From: Owenia fusiformis
Taxonomy: Eukaryota > Annelida > Polychaeta > Sabellida > Oweniidae
Direction: 5' to 3'
Assembly: GCA_903813345.2 (NCBI GenBank)
Contig: CAIIXF020000002.1
Span: 30,622,926-30,686,925 of the forward strand
Length of the DNA: 64,000 nucleotides
The notes below the pieces were generated by a model. It was not told where the DNA came from and made no database searches. It was given only the letters and a program-made list of their open reading frames with translations. The first letter of the stretch is position 1. Each line of letters begins with the position of its first letter. Below, in pieces: positions 35,801-44,765 of the stretch. The position numbers and the translations under genes are program-made.

Positions 35801-36560
35801 CATCGTGTTCAGCAAGAATTCAACTGTGCATCGAAATCAAAATTGACACCATAGTGTTCAATAGACACGAGTAAAATGGTTCCCGTTGACCCAACGTCAA
35901 ATATTCAAATCTCCCGTTCTAAACCCGAAACTCTGAAGCTGAAAGAGTATCTGAAGTAGACTAAGCGCGCATAAAACTATGAGCGCTCGATACATTCCTT
36001 TGTTAATTTTTGTACTTTGCGTTCACGGTTACGTTGTGAAAAACATCGTTAGCTTAACCTCTCCATTGAATAGTTTTTATACGTCTAACGTGTATATAAT
36101 TTTGTCATAATTTTGTACTTTTATTTTACACTACTGTACATATAAATTGTTTCTCCATTTTATTATGGGCAATAAAGATATATATATATACAAAGAGATA
36201 TATACAATACAATACAATACAATATAGAATGATGATAAAGGATTATTACCACCTTGCCGGGCCTATTCTAGGGGTATCTGAATATATCAGATCACAAAAT
36301 GTAACCAACTAAATTCAGACAAATTATAAAGCTATGTCATTTCTTTATAGTCCAGCGTTTTAATGAATGCACTGGAGCTGAGGCCAAGGAATACAGTCGT
36401 AAAAATCTATTAAATTGCGTTTTCTAATGTTATATCAAATATTCGGCTTCATTAATTCAGGCAGTTTAAAAGTTTCACTAATTTCCTACTCACCCTGTCC
36501 CCCATTACTGCCCCTTGCCAGATTCACAGTGCTTCCGGTAGCACTCTCTGTACCATTCAT
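26781..36560 (-). CDS. Copy B: type II membrane protein with an extracellular SBP_bac_3-like (periplasmic amino-acid-binding type) domain
   Basis: Ten exons on the minus strand chain with matching phases and GT..AG borders: 36494-36560, 35131-35246, 34730-34842, 33118-33197, 30029-30124, 29437-29604, 29206-29345, 28241-28357, 26997-27071, 26781-26815 (stop TAA). One small exon (phase 0 to 1) between 29206 and 28357 was not found. The visible exons encode about 335 residues: cytoplasmic tail, membrane helix, Gly/Ser linker, then a domain with GYLKGFSYDLL, GLLDGWYDACMNW, FSFSQSY, GKKIGFLD and MARKDSPFL...WDEGFRKIKANG. These fit bacterial family-3 solute-binding proteins, which bind amino acids in the periplasm. 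No permease or ATPase is adjacent, so a receptor or binding role is inferred. The missing exon and a transposon beside one acceptor leave function open. Confidence 0.7.
26997..27071 (-). CDS. Copy B penultimate exon
   Basis: 75 nt between ttttag and gtaagt. Encodes ALWDEGFRKIKANGIFQKLC, matching the C-terminal helix of family-3 binding proteins (dagl.kik.nG.y.kl). Confidence 0.75.
27288..27425. repeat. Hairpin repeat in a copy B intron
   Basis: gttttggatccagggtttat is mirrored by ataaacactggatccaaaac. The arms of about 55 bp continue out to gttatgtac/gtacataac. Part of a cluster of inverted repeats from 27288 to 27870. Confidence 0.7.
27425..27870. repeat. Second inverted repeat with CCCGGG-centred words
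   Basis: tcatacttgagtgggtttgg (27435) is mirrored by ccaaacccactcaagtatga (27750). Between them are gcgggatggatatattatat and further palindromic pieces such as ttcccgggag and ttcccgggtg. Confidence 0.65.
27987..28146. repeat. Long hairpin with loop ttgcccttcgggcttc
   Basis: Arms of about 70 bp (caaatatttcactctatt..., ttcacaaggtgatattccac) flank the loop. It lies in the intron between copy B exons and would form a strong RNA hairpin on either strand. Confidence 0.8.
28241..28357 (-). CDS. Copy B exon encoding the second-lobe segment
   Basis: 117 nt, acceptor tttctcag, donor gtaaac. Encodes ENMKQAITEKKVKKSGGD, then LCKLGGNAVMARKDSPFL. Needs a 1-nt carried phase, while the next upstream exon found ends in phase 0, so one exon is missing between them. 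Confidence 0.7.
28463..28604. repeat. Hairpin repeat in a copy B intron
   Basis: Arms tctcatatgagtacctgtgc ... and gtccattcttga are mirrored at 28560-28604. Together about 50 bp each with few mismatches. Confidence 0.75.
29206..29345 (-). CDS. Copy B exon encoding the hinge/second-lobe start
   Basis: 140 nt. Encodes GFLDSYSSDEKC, then IIGAYIQPDNVVHVNGPGE and LIDKIVRGE. The G-[FV]-x-x-G/Y-S-S/T and E-L-I-x-K-V-x-x-G-E pattern is typical of the inter-lobe region of SBP_bac_3. Donor GTATGC. Confidence 0.75.
29437..29604 (-). CDS. Copy B exon encoding the first-lobe ligand-site region
   Basis: 168 nt between tttacacag and gtaagt. Encodes LLDGWYDACMNWSPTVGRTH, VFSFSQSYRKL and DPTNITGKKI. The R-x-x-x-F-x-F-S-x-x-Y block corresponds to the bacterial R...ysfs.pY segment near the ligand pocket. 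Confidence 0.75.
30029..30124 (-). CDS. Copy B exon encoding the Cys/Trp-rich insert of the first lobe
   Basis: 96 nt between ttgtag and gtaaga. Encodes VCKAVDMDCRTIWDKYTNCW and DSEPGEHSMGGQ. It links LLQA of the previous exon to GLLDGWYDAC of the next with perfect phase. Three cysteines suggest disulfides and an extracellular location. Confidence 0.75.
30203..30330. mobile_element. hAT-type MITE-like fragment
   Basis: Begins caggggcggatctgggaacc followed by a G-run at about 30227-30240, like many hAT miniature elements. Two ccgc(c/t)agt(a/g)ctcaggg end-like words lie at 30281 and 30310. Boundaries and target duplication are uncertain. Confidence 0.35.
30812..32104. mobile_element. Nested 1,293-bp element, 5-bp target duplication, CACGGTG ends (Transib/ProtoRAG-like)
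   Basis: A 44-bp perfect terminal inverted repeat begins CACGGTGTATAACCC. GTTGT is duplicated on both flanks (30807-30811 and 32105-32109). The related transposon at 33208-34599 has the empty site (ctctgttgtgcattg, about 33669), which proves insertion and duplication length. A 5-bp duplication with CAC-starting heptamer-like ends is the Transib/RAG pattern. The motif GAAACGCTCCG, or its complement, recurs about seven times near both ends, as expected for transposase-binding sites. No transposase frame found; non-autonomous. Confidence 0.75.
32191..32200 (+). promoter_or_regulatory. TATA-like box inside foldback transposon 1
   Basis: CTATATAAAG lies 56 bp before the ATG at 32247. The same box at 33757-33766 is 56 bp before the matching ATG in transposon 2. 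Confidence 0.45.
32247..32462 (+). CDS. Short acidic open frame carried by foldback transposon 1
   Basis: 71 codons starting MAEQDPEIPDGPEHD and LSEEDMMFVARRDIA. The first ~35 residues are repeated in transposon 2 (33813-33926) with an inserted Arg codon, after which the sequences diverge in frame. Acidic start, no recognised domain. It may be the first exon of the autonomous ancestor's protein or a decayed captured gene. Unknown function. Confidence 0.35.
   Translation: MAEQDPEIPDGPEHDLSEEDMMFVARRDIACGDLSSVTKPNKAFQSLIKVSQFVGKLESPHFESVTKSVRY
33118..33197 (-). CDS. Copy B exon 4, with its acceptor next to a transposon end
   Basis: 80 nt. Encodes KYRTFIFISRDSEGYLKG and FSYDLLQA; G-x-L-x-G-F-x-x-D-L is the hallmark of the N-terminal lobe of family-3 binding proteins. 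The acceptor (atgag) lies 8 nt from the end of the element at 33208, so its polypyrimidine tract is now transposon sequence. Phase fits exon 3 exactly. Confidence 0.7.
33208..34599. mobile_element. Foldback DNA transposon 2 (same family, without the nested insertion)
   Basis: Ends GGTACGTTCACACCAACGGC and its complement; 1,392 bp. Interior matches transposon 1, and its right part matches 1-276. The left flank ends TAA but the right flank reads ATG, so no target duplication is confirmed. It sits 8 nt from the acceptor of copy B exon 4. It carries the TATA-like box and a truncated version of the short acidic frame. Confidence 0.75.
33813..33926 (+). pseudogene. Truncated acidic frame of foldback transposon 2
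   Basis: 37 codons beginning MAEQRDPEIPDGPEHD, ending at TAA earlier than the transposon 1 version. Shares start codon and TATA context. Confidence 0.35.
34730..34842 (-). CDS. Copy B exon 3: linker and domain start
   Basis: 113 nt, acceptor gtaag, donor gtaagt. Encodes AAGGGASRDDGSAAKVSQNG and KRIWSIANGHNYGAYEY. Paralogue of 798-898. Confidence 0.7.
35131..35246 (-). CDS. Copy B exon 2: transmembrane segment
   Basis: 116 nt, acceptor tgtag, donor gtatcg. Encodes NSRLLLILVAAFGVVAIIGF, then IMAAVALGRPTGTSVTVQ. One membrane helix preceded by Arg. Confidence 0.7.
35552..36072. repeat. Possible ~520-bp MITE in a copy B intron
   Basis: tggagaggttaagct at 35557 is mirrored by agcttaacctctcca at about 36052-36067, with an AT-rich interior. 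Terminal repeats are only ~15-18 bp and no target duplication was found. Confidence 0.4.
36181..36230. repeat. TA and ATACA microsatellites
   Basis: tatatatatatac is followed by repeated caatacaatacaatacaata. Confidence 0.85.
36494..36560 (-). CDS. Copy B exon 1: start codon and cytoplasmic tail
   Basis: ATG at complement 36560-36558. Encodes MNGTESATGSTVNLARGSNG and GQ, then a GTGAGT donor in phase 1. Confidence 0.65.
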
Positions 36561-36599
36561 TGTGTTCAGCAATCGTTCTCAATTTTTTAAGAATAAAAC

Positions 36600-38070
36600 T
36601 TTACCTGGAAATATTTAACCGTGACCCCTGGACATACCTGTTATTGCTATACTAAAAATAAAGCTTTGTGCCAAACGGTTACAAATTTGGCAAAATGCAC
36701 GAAAGCAGTATGCAGTCACAAGTGTTTGAAACCTTTTCACTTTGATAAATGCCGGTAAAATAGAAGTTTGTTTGATGTATATGAATTCAGCCAGCATTGT
36801 GATTTAAGTGAATGGGAGGGGGGGGGGGGTTGACAATTTAGATCAAAAAGGCAGTGCTACTCATCATTTCATAAAAACTGACATAGATATCTTTCTCACT
36901 CTCTCCTTTGTATCTCTCTGGCATTTGAAACATTCAACACAAATCTATTGGTATCGTATGGGGCTCTTTATGTGTCAACCCCCCCCCCTCAGAAAATCAC
37001 AAAAGACTCCTGAATGTTACAATATTACTCCAAGTGCCATAAATGTTCTCCTTTACATTTGCACTGGTGATCCACTCAATAACGTTGGTTACCGTAACGG
37101 GATCGTAAAACTAGACTGTTCTGAAGGACTTTCATGAGTTGCCAAACCTTAAAAAAATCTGTAAAATACCCTAATTGTATCTGGCAATATAGTTATAAAT
37201 GCAATGTACGTTGGCATATAAATTAATACTGTAGCATCAAGCATCAACGGTCTACACAACCTGCAATACATATTTGTAAGTGACATTATCATCATAAAAT
37301 TAATGACCTTAATGACTTTACAAAATATGTTTCCATACGTTGGTTGTGTAGACCGTTGATGCTTGATTTAAAGCAAAAACATTGACTTTTGCACATTGGT
37401 GGCGTTGCGCCTTTTTTAATAGATCTTATACCTCGAGAATCGGCTAAAAGAAATTCGTAGAATACGTGACATATTTTACCATACCGTGCGCCTATTCGTT
37501 TAGCAATTAAATCATAAACATTTTCTTGAAAAAATAATTTTTGCAGATTTGTTCATTTTTCTACCAGAAATTGCTTGCTCCCCCCTCCGTCCCATTTTCA
37601 CGATCACCGGGCATGATAAGGGGTGAATATAAAGATTCTGCGATTGTTGGCAAAATGAGTTCAACCCACCAATGCAATCAATGGGAATGTCCGAAAGGTT
37701 CAAAATAAAACTGAAAACTTTAAAAAGATGGCAGATCAATCCTTCAAGATCGGGATTCGCTTCTATTGCAGCTATGTAAAGAATTGAAGTACCCTTGGAC
37801 CAAGTATGGGCAGATCATTTTCTAGAGGCTACAATTTACTCCATAGAACATTATTTCTAGTTACGACAGCTGCTTCATCTCCATAGTTTATCAGCTCTCA
37901 TTTATTTTCTAGAATAGTCAGAAAGATGTTTGATGGTAACTTTTTTATACATTTGGACAAAATAATATTTTATTGTTAATCGAGTGTTTTTTTGTTATAC
38001 AAGATATATAATGCTCATACGGCCAAATGATACATACCTTCAGTTCTTTGTGTAAACCAGAGACATATAA
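36600..38070. other. Upstream region of copy B, no gene seen
   Basis: Colinear with the region upstream of copy A (9340-9830) in pieces (gcaaaatgcacgaaagc, cattcaacacaaatctattg). An inverted repeat at 37231-37370 reads catcaagcatcaacggtcta ... tagaccgttgatgcttga. Sequence at 37340-37620 is related to 7160-7500. Confidence 0.5.
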
Positions 38071-38345
38071 AACATTATCCTACTCTTAGTGTACTAAATA
38101 TATAATAACATTAAAAAATAAATTTGATATTTATTGGCAAAATGAATATCCGGAGGATATCGTAACGATATTCTCCGGGCGGAGGATATCGTAACGATAT
38201 ACTCCGGAAAACCCAATATGCGGAGGATATTGTGACGATATACTCCGCTTGTTGATTTCCCGCCAAATTGACTCTATTTGGCATGGAATTCATTTTGCAA
38301 TGATATTATACATTTAGTACACTCCTTGTAAGTGTAGGATAATAA
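38071..38345. repeat. Foldback element with three internal 27-bp palindromes
   Basis: Outer arms cattatcctactcttagtg / agtgtaggataat and inner arms ggcaaaatgaat / attcattttgca enclose three copies of CGGAGGATATCG-taa-CGATATACTCCG (38151-38177, 38180-38206, 38221-38247). Each copy is itself a near-perfect palindrome. Confidence 0.8.
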
Positions 38346-38349
38346 GAAA

Positions 38350-38490
38350 ATCCTATTATTTTTTTCAGAATATCATTTTAATCTACTCTGTGATATTGAT
38401 ATATGCACTCGTTCGCTTCGCTCTCTCATGCAGATATTAATATCACCTCGTAGATAAAAATGATATTCCTCAAAAGCATAGGATATCCTG
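38350..38490. repeat. Hairpin with GC-skewed loop
   Basis: Arms (aatatcattttaatctactc, gtgatattgatatatgcact) fold around cgttcgcttcgctctc. Directly adjacent to the preceding foldback element. Confidence 0.7.
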
Positions 38491-38839
38491 TAAGTCTCTC
38501 GGGGTAGTTACTGTATCAGAAATTTACACCAAACAGAAATGAAAAAACATTTGAAGTAAGATAACTAAGTTCTGCTTTGATCTTCAGTCAGTTGTACTCC
38601 TCCCATATATCATTTACATAGCCTGGATCACAATGGTCATGGTAAAAATGACCCTTGCCATGCTGAAAATGTGACTGAAAAAAGGTAAAAGTTAGCGTTT
38701 CGGAAAGGTTACTGAACAGAATATTTTGAACTTTTCAGAAAATGTACCCAACATATTGCTTTAATTGACAGGAGCTTTGTCTGATTCACAGAGATTCTGG
38801 ACAGCGATACCTTAAGAGGAATCCCAACCCCGTCAATAC

Positions 38840-38955
38840 CTGAACTGTCACTGAGGTTCCAGCGGGTCTGCCCAAAGCAACAGCTGCCATGATGAAGCCT
38901 ATGATTGCTACTACTCCGAGCACCGCAATCAATATAAGCAACAGGCGGGAGTAAA
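38840..38955 (-). pseudogene. Copy D: decayed transmembrane exon
   Basis: Encodes SRLLLILIAVLGVVAIIGFI and MAAVALGRPAGTSVTVQ with a good GTATT donor. The acceptor AG and the first codons present in copies A and B are replaced by tatttta, so it cannot splice in the usual way. Probably pairs with the weak exon 1 at 39401-39463. Confidence 0.6.
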
Positions 38956-39400
38956 ATATATTTAACAAATATCGAATGAGAAGTCCTTCATTGATAAATA
39001 ATCTAAAAATACCACTCTCAGGGTCGTTACGATAATCTTAAAAGATGAAGCAATTTAAATAAGTGAGGCCAAAGCTGAGAAACAGATTAACATATATTGC
39101 ATGTAGCAGTGGCTTTCAATTAGCAATTATTTCAATTAGCAATCATCTAATTGAAAGCCCGTGATATTAGATATTTAGTAGTTTTTCATAGTACTTTATT
39201 TCCACGTGTTCAATTGAAAAAATATTTTCTTTAAAACCTTTATACTAGAGATAAACAACATGAATGCATTCCCATTTGTTTATCTAAAGAAATATACAAC
39301 ACTTTAACCCATGTCAATGTAAAAAATATTGACAACTACAAAGTTGCCTTGGCTCATTACACTTCACATACATGAATTCGAATGCGATATGCAGGTTAAC

Positions 39401-39463
39401 TGTTCCATTATCACTCCCTGCCCAATTTATCGTATTTCTAGTTGCACATTTCGCTGCTTTCAT
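39401..39463 (-). pseudogene. Copy D: degenerate exon 1
   Basis: Reads MKAAKCATRNTINWAGSDNG T, alignable codon by codon with exon 1 of copies A-C. It is 4 nt shorter, and the donor is weakened (GTTAAC) and out of phase. Confidence 0.4.
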
Positions 39464-39788
39464 ATAGTGTTCAAGCAATATTACTAGACGTCTTAAAAAT
39501 CTTAAAAATCTTAAATATGTACAGGGTGTTCAATAAATGAGGTGAAAGATATTGTAAGGCTTATAAAAATGGGCAAATGATGGACGTAACACATGAAACT
39601 TTATTGCAGGCAGCACGTTTTATAACTGCATTCTCAGGCCTCAGCTCAGTATCGATTTTGATTTAAATATATGCAGGTCATTTTTTTTTTTTTTTTTTTA
39701 AATTAATTTATTAACATTGAAACAACATTTATACAATTTTTACATAATATACAATGGTTACATTGGTACTTATACAGGAATACAGAAC

Positions 39789-40235
39789 TTATTGGTTATA
39801 GATTTTACTATTTCTAATTTTCCAAATTTCAAACTTGTGTTTAAACACTAGCTGGTTTCTATGGCATTTGCTCTCAAAATCTCCTTCATTGCTATAAAAT
39901 AAAATTTCTTTTTCAGAAAACTTTAAATTTTGAGTATTTACATATTCCTTTGCATTCGTACAATTGACAAATAAGTGTTTATGACTTTCTGCTTCAACAT
40001 TGCATATTTTACAAATTCCATTTGACTTCTGAATTTTTTGTAATTTTTTTTCTGTCCATATGGCTCCATTAAAACATTTAAATATAAATTCTTTAACATT
40101 ATTGCTAATGTTACATTTAAACAAAATCTTATAAAAATCTGAGAAATCCGTTTGAGCAAACTGCTCAGACCAATACTCTTCTGATTTGGATTCTGTTAAA
40201 CTGTTTTTTACAAACCCTTTTCTTATTGATTGCAC
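39789..40235 (-). pseudogene. LINE ORF2: C-terminal Cys/His region
   Basis: 148 codons, with CKICNVEAESHKHLFVNC and a C-terminal KHKFEIWKIRNSKI. The same architecture is found at 15394-15780. Separated from the RT core by stops. Confidence 0.75.
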
Positions 40236-40727
40236 ATTGATTTTCTGTACAGGAATACAATTAAAATATATTTTGCTTTCACTGTTTCACTGTTTTAATG
40301 CCTCAATCTTGATTCTGTCTAACTTGTTAAAAACTCCTTTAAGTAAATTGTATTGAAGAAAAGTCTGGCCATTAAAACCTACTTTTTGCCCAATTTGATC
40401 ATAGCTTAATAGTTCATTGTTTACATTACATACATCATTTATTTTATACACACCTTTTTGATGCCAGTTATCAAAATATAAAGGATTGTTCTTGTACAAC
40501 AAGTCTTTGTTATTTGATATATATGGACTACTTTTAACTGAATTATACATAATCCATGTTTTCAACACATCTGTCCAAAATGAGGACTTAATTCTTTCTA
40601 GTCCTTTTACCTGATTAAATTCAACATTAGACAGTAAAATAGAAAAATCTTGACAAATTTTGTCAATAAGATAGGTTGGGAGTTTTTTCCAGTTTGCTTT
40701 GTTTCTATCAAGTAGAAGTTTAATCCA

Positions 40728-41843
40728 TTAAATTGCAAAAGCATCTTGAAAATGTTTCACATCTATCATATTTAGACCTCCCTTTGCATTGCCCTGTATC
40801 AATATATTTCTTTTAATACATTCTACTACACCTTTTACATCTTCTTCTTTATACACACCTTTGTTACCTGACCAGATATATTTAAAAAACAAACAATTTA
40901 TCCGTTTAATAATCTTATCTGACAAAATAAAACTTTGCATAATGTATCCAAATTGTGATAGCATTAGTGATTTTACGAGAGTAATTTTACCAAACATGGT
41001 TAAACATCTACCTGCCCATCTTTTCATTATTTCTTCACATTTTTTGAATTTATATTCAATATTCTCATCTAATTCAACCACCTTATTGGTTGTGCAAAAT
41101 GTTACGCCTAATATTTTAATCCTATTATTTGGGAAAATATTCCATTTGATGTTTACTGGTTTTTCAACACAAAATTTTTTATTGCCTAACCATATTGCTT
41201 CTGATTTCTGTTTATTTAATTTTAACCCAGATATATTTGAAAAGGCATCAATAATATTGATTGCCTCTTTGACAGATGCAACATCTTTAAGTAAAAGTGA
41301 CATATCATCAGCGTATTGAACTAGTTTAATTTCATCTATTTCAGATATAACAATACCTTTCACATTATTAGTCTGTCTTATTTTACATGCCACTAGTTCA
41401 CAGCATAAAATAAAGCAAAAAGCAGATGCAGGGCACCCTTGAGATAAACCTGACTTTAGTGGTATCCACTCGGAGAGCCAACCTCCAAAATTAATGCAGC
41501 TTAGCCCATTTGAATTAAGTGTTTTTATCCATTTGATAAAATCAGGACCAAAACCAAAAATTTGGAATGTGTCATACATTAACTCTTTATTTAAACTATC
41601 ATACGCACGGGAATAATCCAGTGCTACAAGTACACCTTCATCGTCATTGTTACATAAATGTTCTATTACATCATCAATAAGTCTTAAAGCAGTAGCTGGT
41701 GTGCGACCTGGTATATATCCACATTGATCATGACTAATTATTTTTCCAATTACTTTTCTGAGCCTATTTGCTAATGATTTTGCTAAAATTTTATAATCAG
41801 TGTTTGTTAATGATATTGGCCTCCAACTTGGAAGACACTCCAT
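40728..41843 (-). pseudogene. LINE ORF2: reverse transcriptase core
   Basis: 371 codons. Motifs in order: SWRPISLTN, GYIPGRTPATA, LVALDYSRAYDSL (catalytic Asp), GLSQGCPAS, QYADDMSLLL (catalytic YADD), GLKLNKQKSE and KILGVTF. Tx1/L1-like order and wording. Joined upstream to 41889-42380 through a frame disruption. Confidence 0.85.
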
Positions 41844-42406
41844 TGGCAGACCTTTGCCTTTATATAATAAAGTAATTACTCTTTGTCTTTAGGAAGTAGA
41901 CAACTGTCCATTATTAAAACAATCATTTATAGCTGATACATAAAGTTCATTTATCTTGTTCCAAAAACATTTATAAAAACATGTAGTGAGTCCATCAAGA
42001 CCTGGACTTGAAGTATTTGACATATTTTTGAGTGCCTGAGTACATTCAGCTAAAGTTATTTGTCCTTCACAAGATTGCATTTCCTCTTCATTTAAAGAGG
42101 GCAGTACTACTCCATGTAAATATTCATTCAGTTTGTTTCTGGAGTAATTACTGTTTACACTAAAAATATTTTTATAATAGTTTACTTGAGCACCCATGAT
42201 ATCATTGGGATTGGTGTACAAATTATTTTCTACTCTACATGATTTCATTATTTTACTCTTTCCTCTGCTTTTTTCTAAACCTAAAAAATACTTGGAACTT
42301 TTTTCACCTTCTTCAGCCCATTGAACTTTTGCCCTTATTTGGGCACCTCTGGTTTCTACAGCTAAAATGTTATCATACATGAGTTTTAAGTGATTTGCCT
42401 GGTTTA

Positions 42407-43705
42407 CCCACAGGGGCTTGTCTCGAGGCGTCGGGCAAGCCCTCCGATGAGTCTACTGCTTATTAATAGTATTAAGGGTGGTCGGTTTTGATGCTACCTG
42501 AAATTTGTAGAAAATGATTGTCAGATATATCAAGTAAAAATATATGGAATCCTTTCAATAATCGACATGCTGATTCAAACAACACTACAGAGTAAACTTA
42601 CCTAAAATGGTAGCAATCCATCCACTAGTTGCTGAGATGTGTGAAGAACATGTAAGGAAGTGATTAAATTTAATTGAAAATGCAAAACACGACAATTTTC
42701 ACCCTCAAATTGTTAGCTCCAGAGTCGATTTCTTCCTCAAGACACGTCCACTGTTAAAAATCGGTAGTTCCTAGAGTTCTTTGTTTACTTAGGTTCATTT
42801 CCGTATATTATTTTTAACGAAGGACAGCCTATAACGACTGCTATACCTAAAATAGATGCATGAAATTATGTTTCGAAACTGAAAATGTGTTCCATGCGCA
42901 GTTGCGTTCAATCCAGCAATTTGATTAGTTCATATTATATGAACGCATGCGCAATGACCACATATTTTTCTAGATAGATGTCACTTGCGTTCATTATTTC
43001 ACACCAGTCCATTCCCATGATGCACCTAATATTGCGGGAATATTTTCCTTTAGTGATAAAACAAATTACTCTCATTTTCGAAATATGTTTTCCGTTCCTT
43101 GGCAATAATCTTTCATTTGGTACCGATCCAACCGCCGAAAAGTAATTCGAATCCTTCTGAATTGTGGGAATGAAGTACTTTCATTTTTGCGCATGCGCTG
43201 CGCATGCGCATAGAACACGGGAAAGTCGCCATTTTTCAACTTTCAGTTTCGAAACTTAATTTCATGCATCTTTTTGCGTATAGCAGTCGTTATAGGCTGT
43301 CCTTCGTTAAAAATAACATACGGGAATGAACCTAAGGAACAAAGAACTCTAAGAACTACCAATTTTTAACAGTGGACGTGTCTTGGGGAAGAAATCGACT
43401 CTGGAGGTAATAATTTGGCTGCAAAAAAATTCGGTACTTGCAGTGTAATCACTTCTTAACAAATTATTCAGATTTCTCAGCAACAAGTGGATGGATTGCT
43501 ACCATTTTAGGTAAGTTTACTCTTTATTGTTGTTTGAATCAGCATGTCGATTATTGAAAGGATTCCATATATTTTTACTTGATATATCTAACAATCATTT
43601 TCTACAAATTTCAGGTAGCATCAAAACCGACCACCCTTAATACTATTAATAAGCAGTAGACTCATCGGAGGGCTTGCCCGACGCCTCGAGACAAGCCCCT
43701 GTGGG
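42407..43705. mobile_element. 1,299-bp long-TIR element inside the LINE, 4-bp TTTA duplication
   Basis: TTTA flanks both ends (42403-42406 and 43706-43709). Removing the element and one TTTA restores the LINE reading frame across the junction, which proves the boundaries. Ends CCCACAGGGGCTTGTCTCG. The outer ~230 bp of each arm are almost identical, and similarity continues to ~470 bp. No transposase. Superfamily unidentified; 4-bp duplications occur in several. Confidence 0.85.
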
Positions 43706-43709
43706 TTTA

Positions 43710-44550
43710 CCAGGTCTACATTTTGGGGATCTTTTGTTAACTTAATCGAAACATTTTTCAAAGATTTATTGATACCTTCTAATTTTTGTCGTTTCTCTTT
43801 AGCTTTAGTTTTTCCATATTGAATACTGATTGATTGTACTTTGGATTTAAAATACTCCCATTTTTGTAATGATTGTAATTCTTCTAACTGGGTGATTTCT
43901 GTGACTAAATTGTTTACCATGTTTACATATACTATATCTTTTAAAAAACTATCATTGAATTTCCAATATGATGGCCCTCTTTTAAATTCACCGAAATCTA
44001 AGTGCATGTATATACCTTTATGATCTGAGTTTGGTACATTTAATATATCACAGGATTCAACATATTCAAAACAGGTTTCATTCGTAAAAATAAAATCAAT
44101 TTTTCTCATTATTGCTTTTGATTTGTGCCTCCATGTATATTCTTTACAGTCGTCATGTTGTAATCGCCAAACATCGTTTAGTTTTAAACTTTCTACCATA
44201 TTACAAAAGGCTTTGATTTCAATTTGACTGTGCATTTCACCACATATATTGTCTAATTTACTTAATGTACAGTTAAAATCACCTCCAATCAAAACAGATG
44301 ATGTAAGTATATTTTTTTGATTTATAGTTCTGGTTACCTTTTTGAAGAAGTCAATTTTTTCCTTTGTTTGGTTTGGAGCATAGATATTAAAAATATACAA
44401 TGGCTTATCAGAATATTGACATGAAATACCTAAAATTCTTGACTCAGCATGTATGACTTGCATATTTGATATTTCTGTACATTTATCACTAATTAAAATC
44501 ATTTCACCTTTACTGTGCTTTGTTCCAGCATTATAAAACATTTGCCCTTT
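43710..44550 (-). pseudogene. LINE ORF2: AP endonuclease (N-terminus missing)
   Basis: GDFNCTLSKLDN, IDFIFTNE and NVPNSDHKG are the exonuclease-endonuclease-phosphatase motifs. The first catalytic motifs are absent through 5' truncation. The apparent starting ATG lies in the target duplication, not in the LINE. Confidence 0.8.
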
Positions 44551-44696
44551 CCATATGCAGGTCATATATCATCACCTGTATCAAATACCAAATTAAAGAA
44601 AAATTTTCCTCTACTAAACTGTTATCCCTGTATCAAAACACCAAATAAAGAAAGTGACCCCTCTCTCATGCCTTGTATCATGTCAATATAACTCAC

Positions 44697-44763
44697 CCGG
44701 TCCCTCAGCATCGCTTCCGGTAAGGTTTATTTTACTTCCAACGGGACCCTCTGCGCTATTCAT
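44697..44763 (-). CDS. Copy C: intact-looking exon 1 (orphan or alternative first exon)
   Basis: 67 nt, ATG at complement 44763-44761, GTGAGT donor, phase 1. Encodes MNSAEGPVGSKINLTGSDAE and GP, homologous to exon 1 of A and B but more diverged. No intact exon 2 lies downstream before that of copy B at 35246, so it is either a dead copy or an alternative first exon for copy B. Confidence 0.55.
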
Positions 44764-44765
44764 GG

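Larger units (their letters stand above)
39682..44552 (-). mobile_element. 5'-truncated Tx1/L1-like LINE, 13-bp target duplication
   Basis: A poly(A) tail (T-run from 39682 on plus) marks the 3' end. atatgcaggtcat occurs at 39669-39681 and 44553-44565. ORF2 runs: AP endonuclease lacking its N-terminus (GGDFNC, IDFIF, SDHKG) at 43710-44550; reverse transcriptase (SWRPISLTNTDYKILAKSLA, LSQGCPAS, QYADDMS) at about 40728-42380; C-terminal C-x-x-C...H....C motif near 39950-40030. Frameshifts and stops at about 40240, 40570-40730 and 41850-41888 inactivate it. Split by the element at 42407-43705. Confidence 0.85.

Noticed and set aside
39517-39545. Mariner-like end tacagggtgttcaataaatg
   Set aside because: No matching inverted end found on the other side of the LINE.
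40789-41319. 176-codon plus-strand frame
   Set aside because: Antisense of the LINE reverse transcriptase core.
38838-44763. A full third working copy of the binding-protein gene
   Set aside because: Only exon 1 and a helix exon without an acceptor are visible, and no binding-domain exons were found between 36.6 and 44.7 kb.
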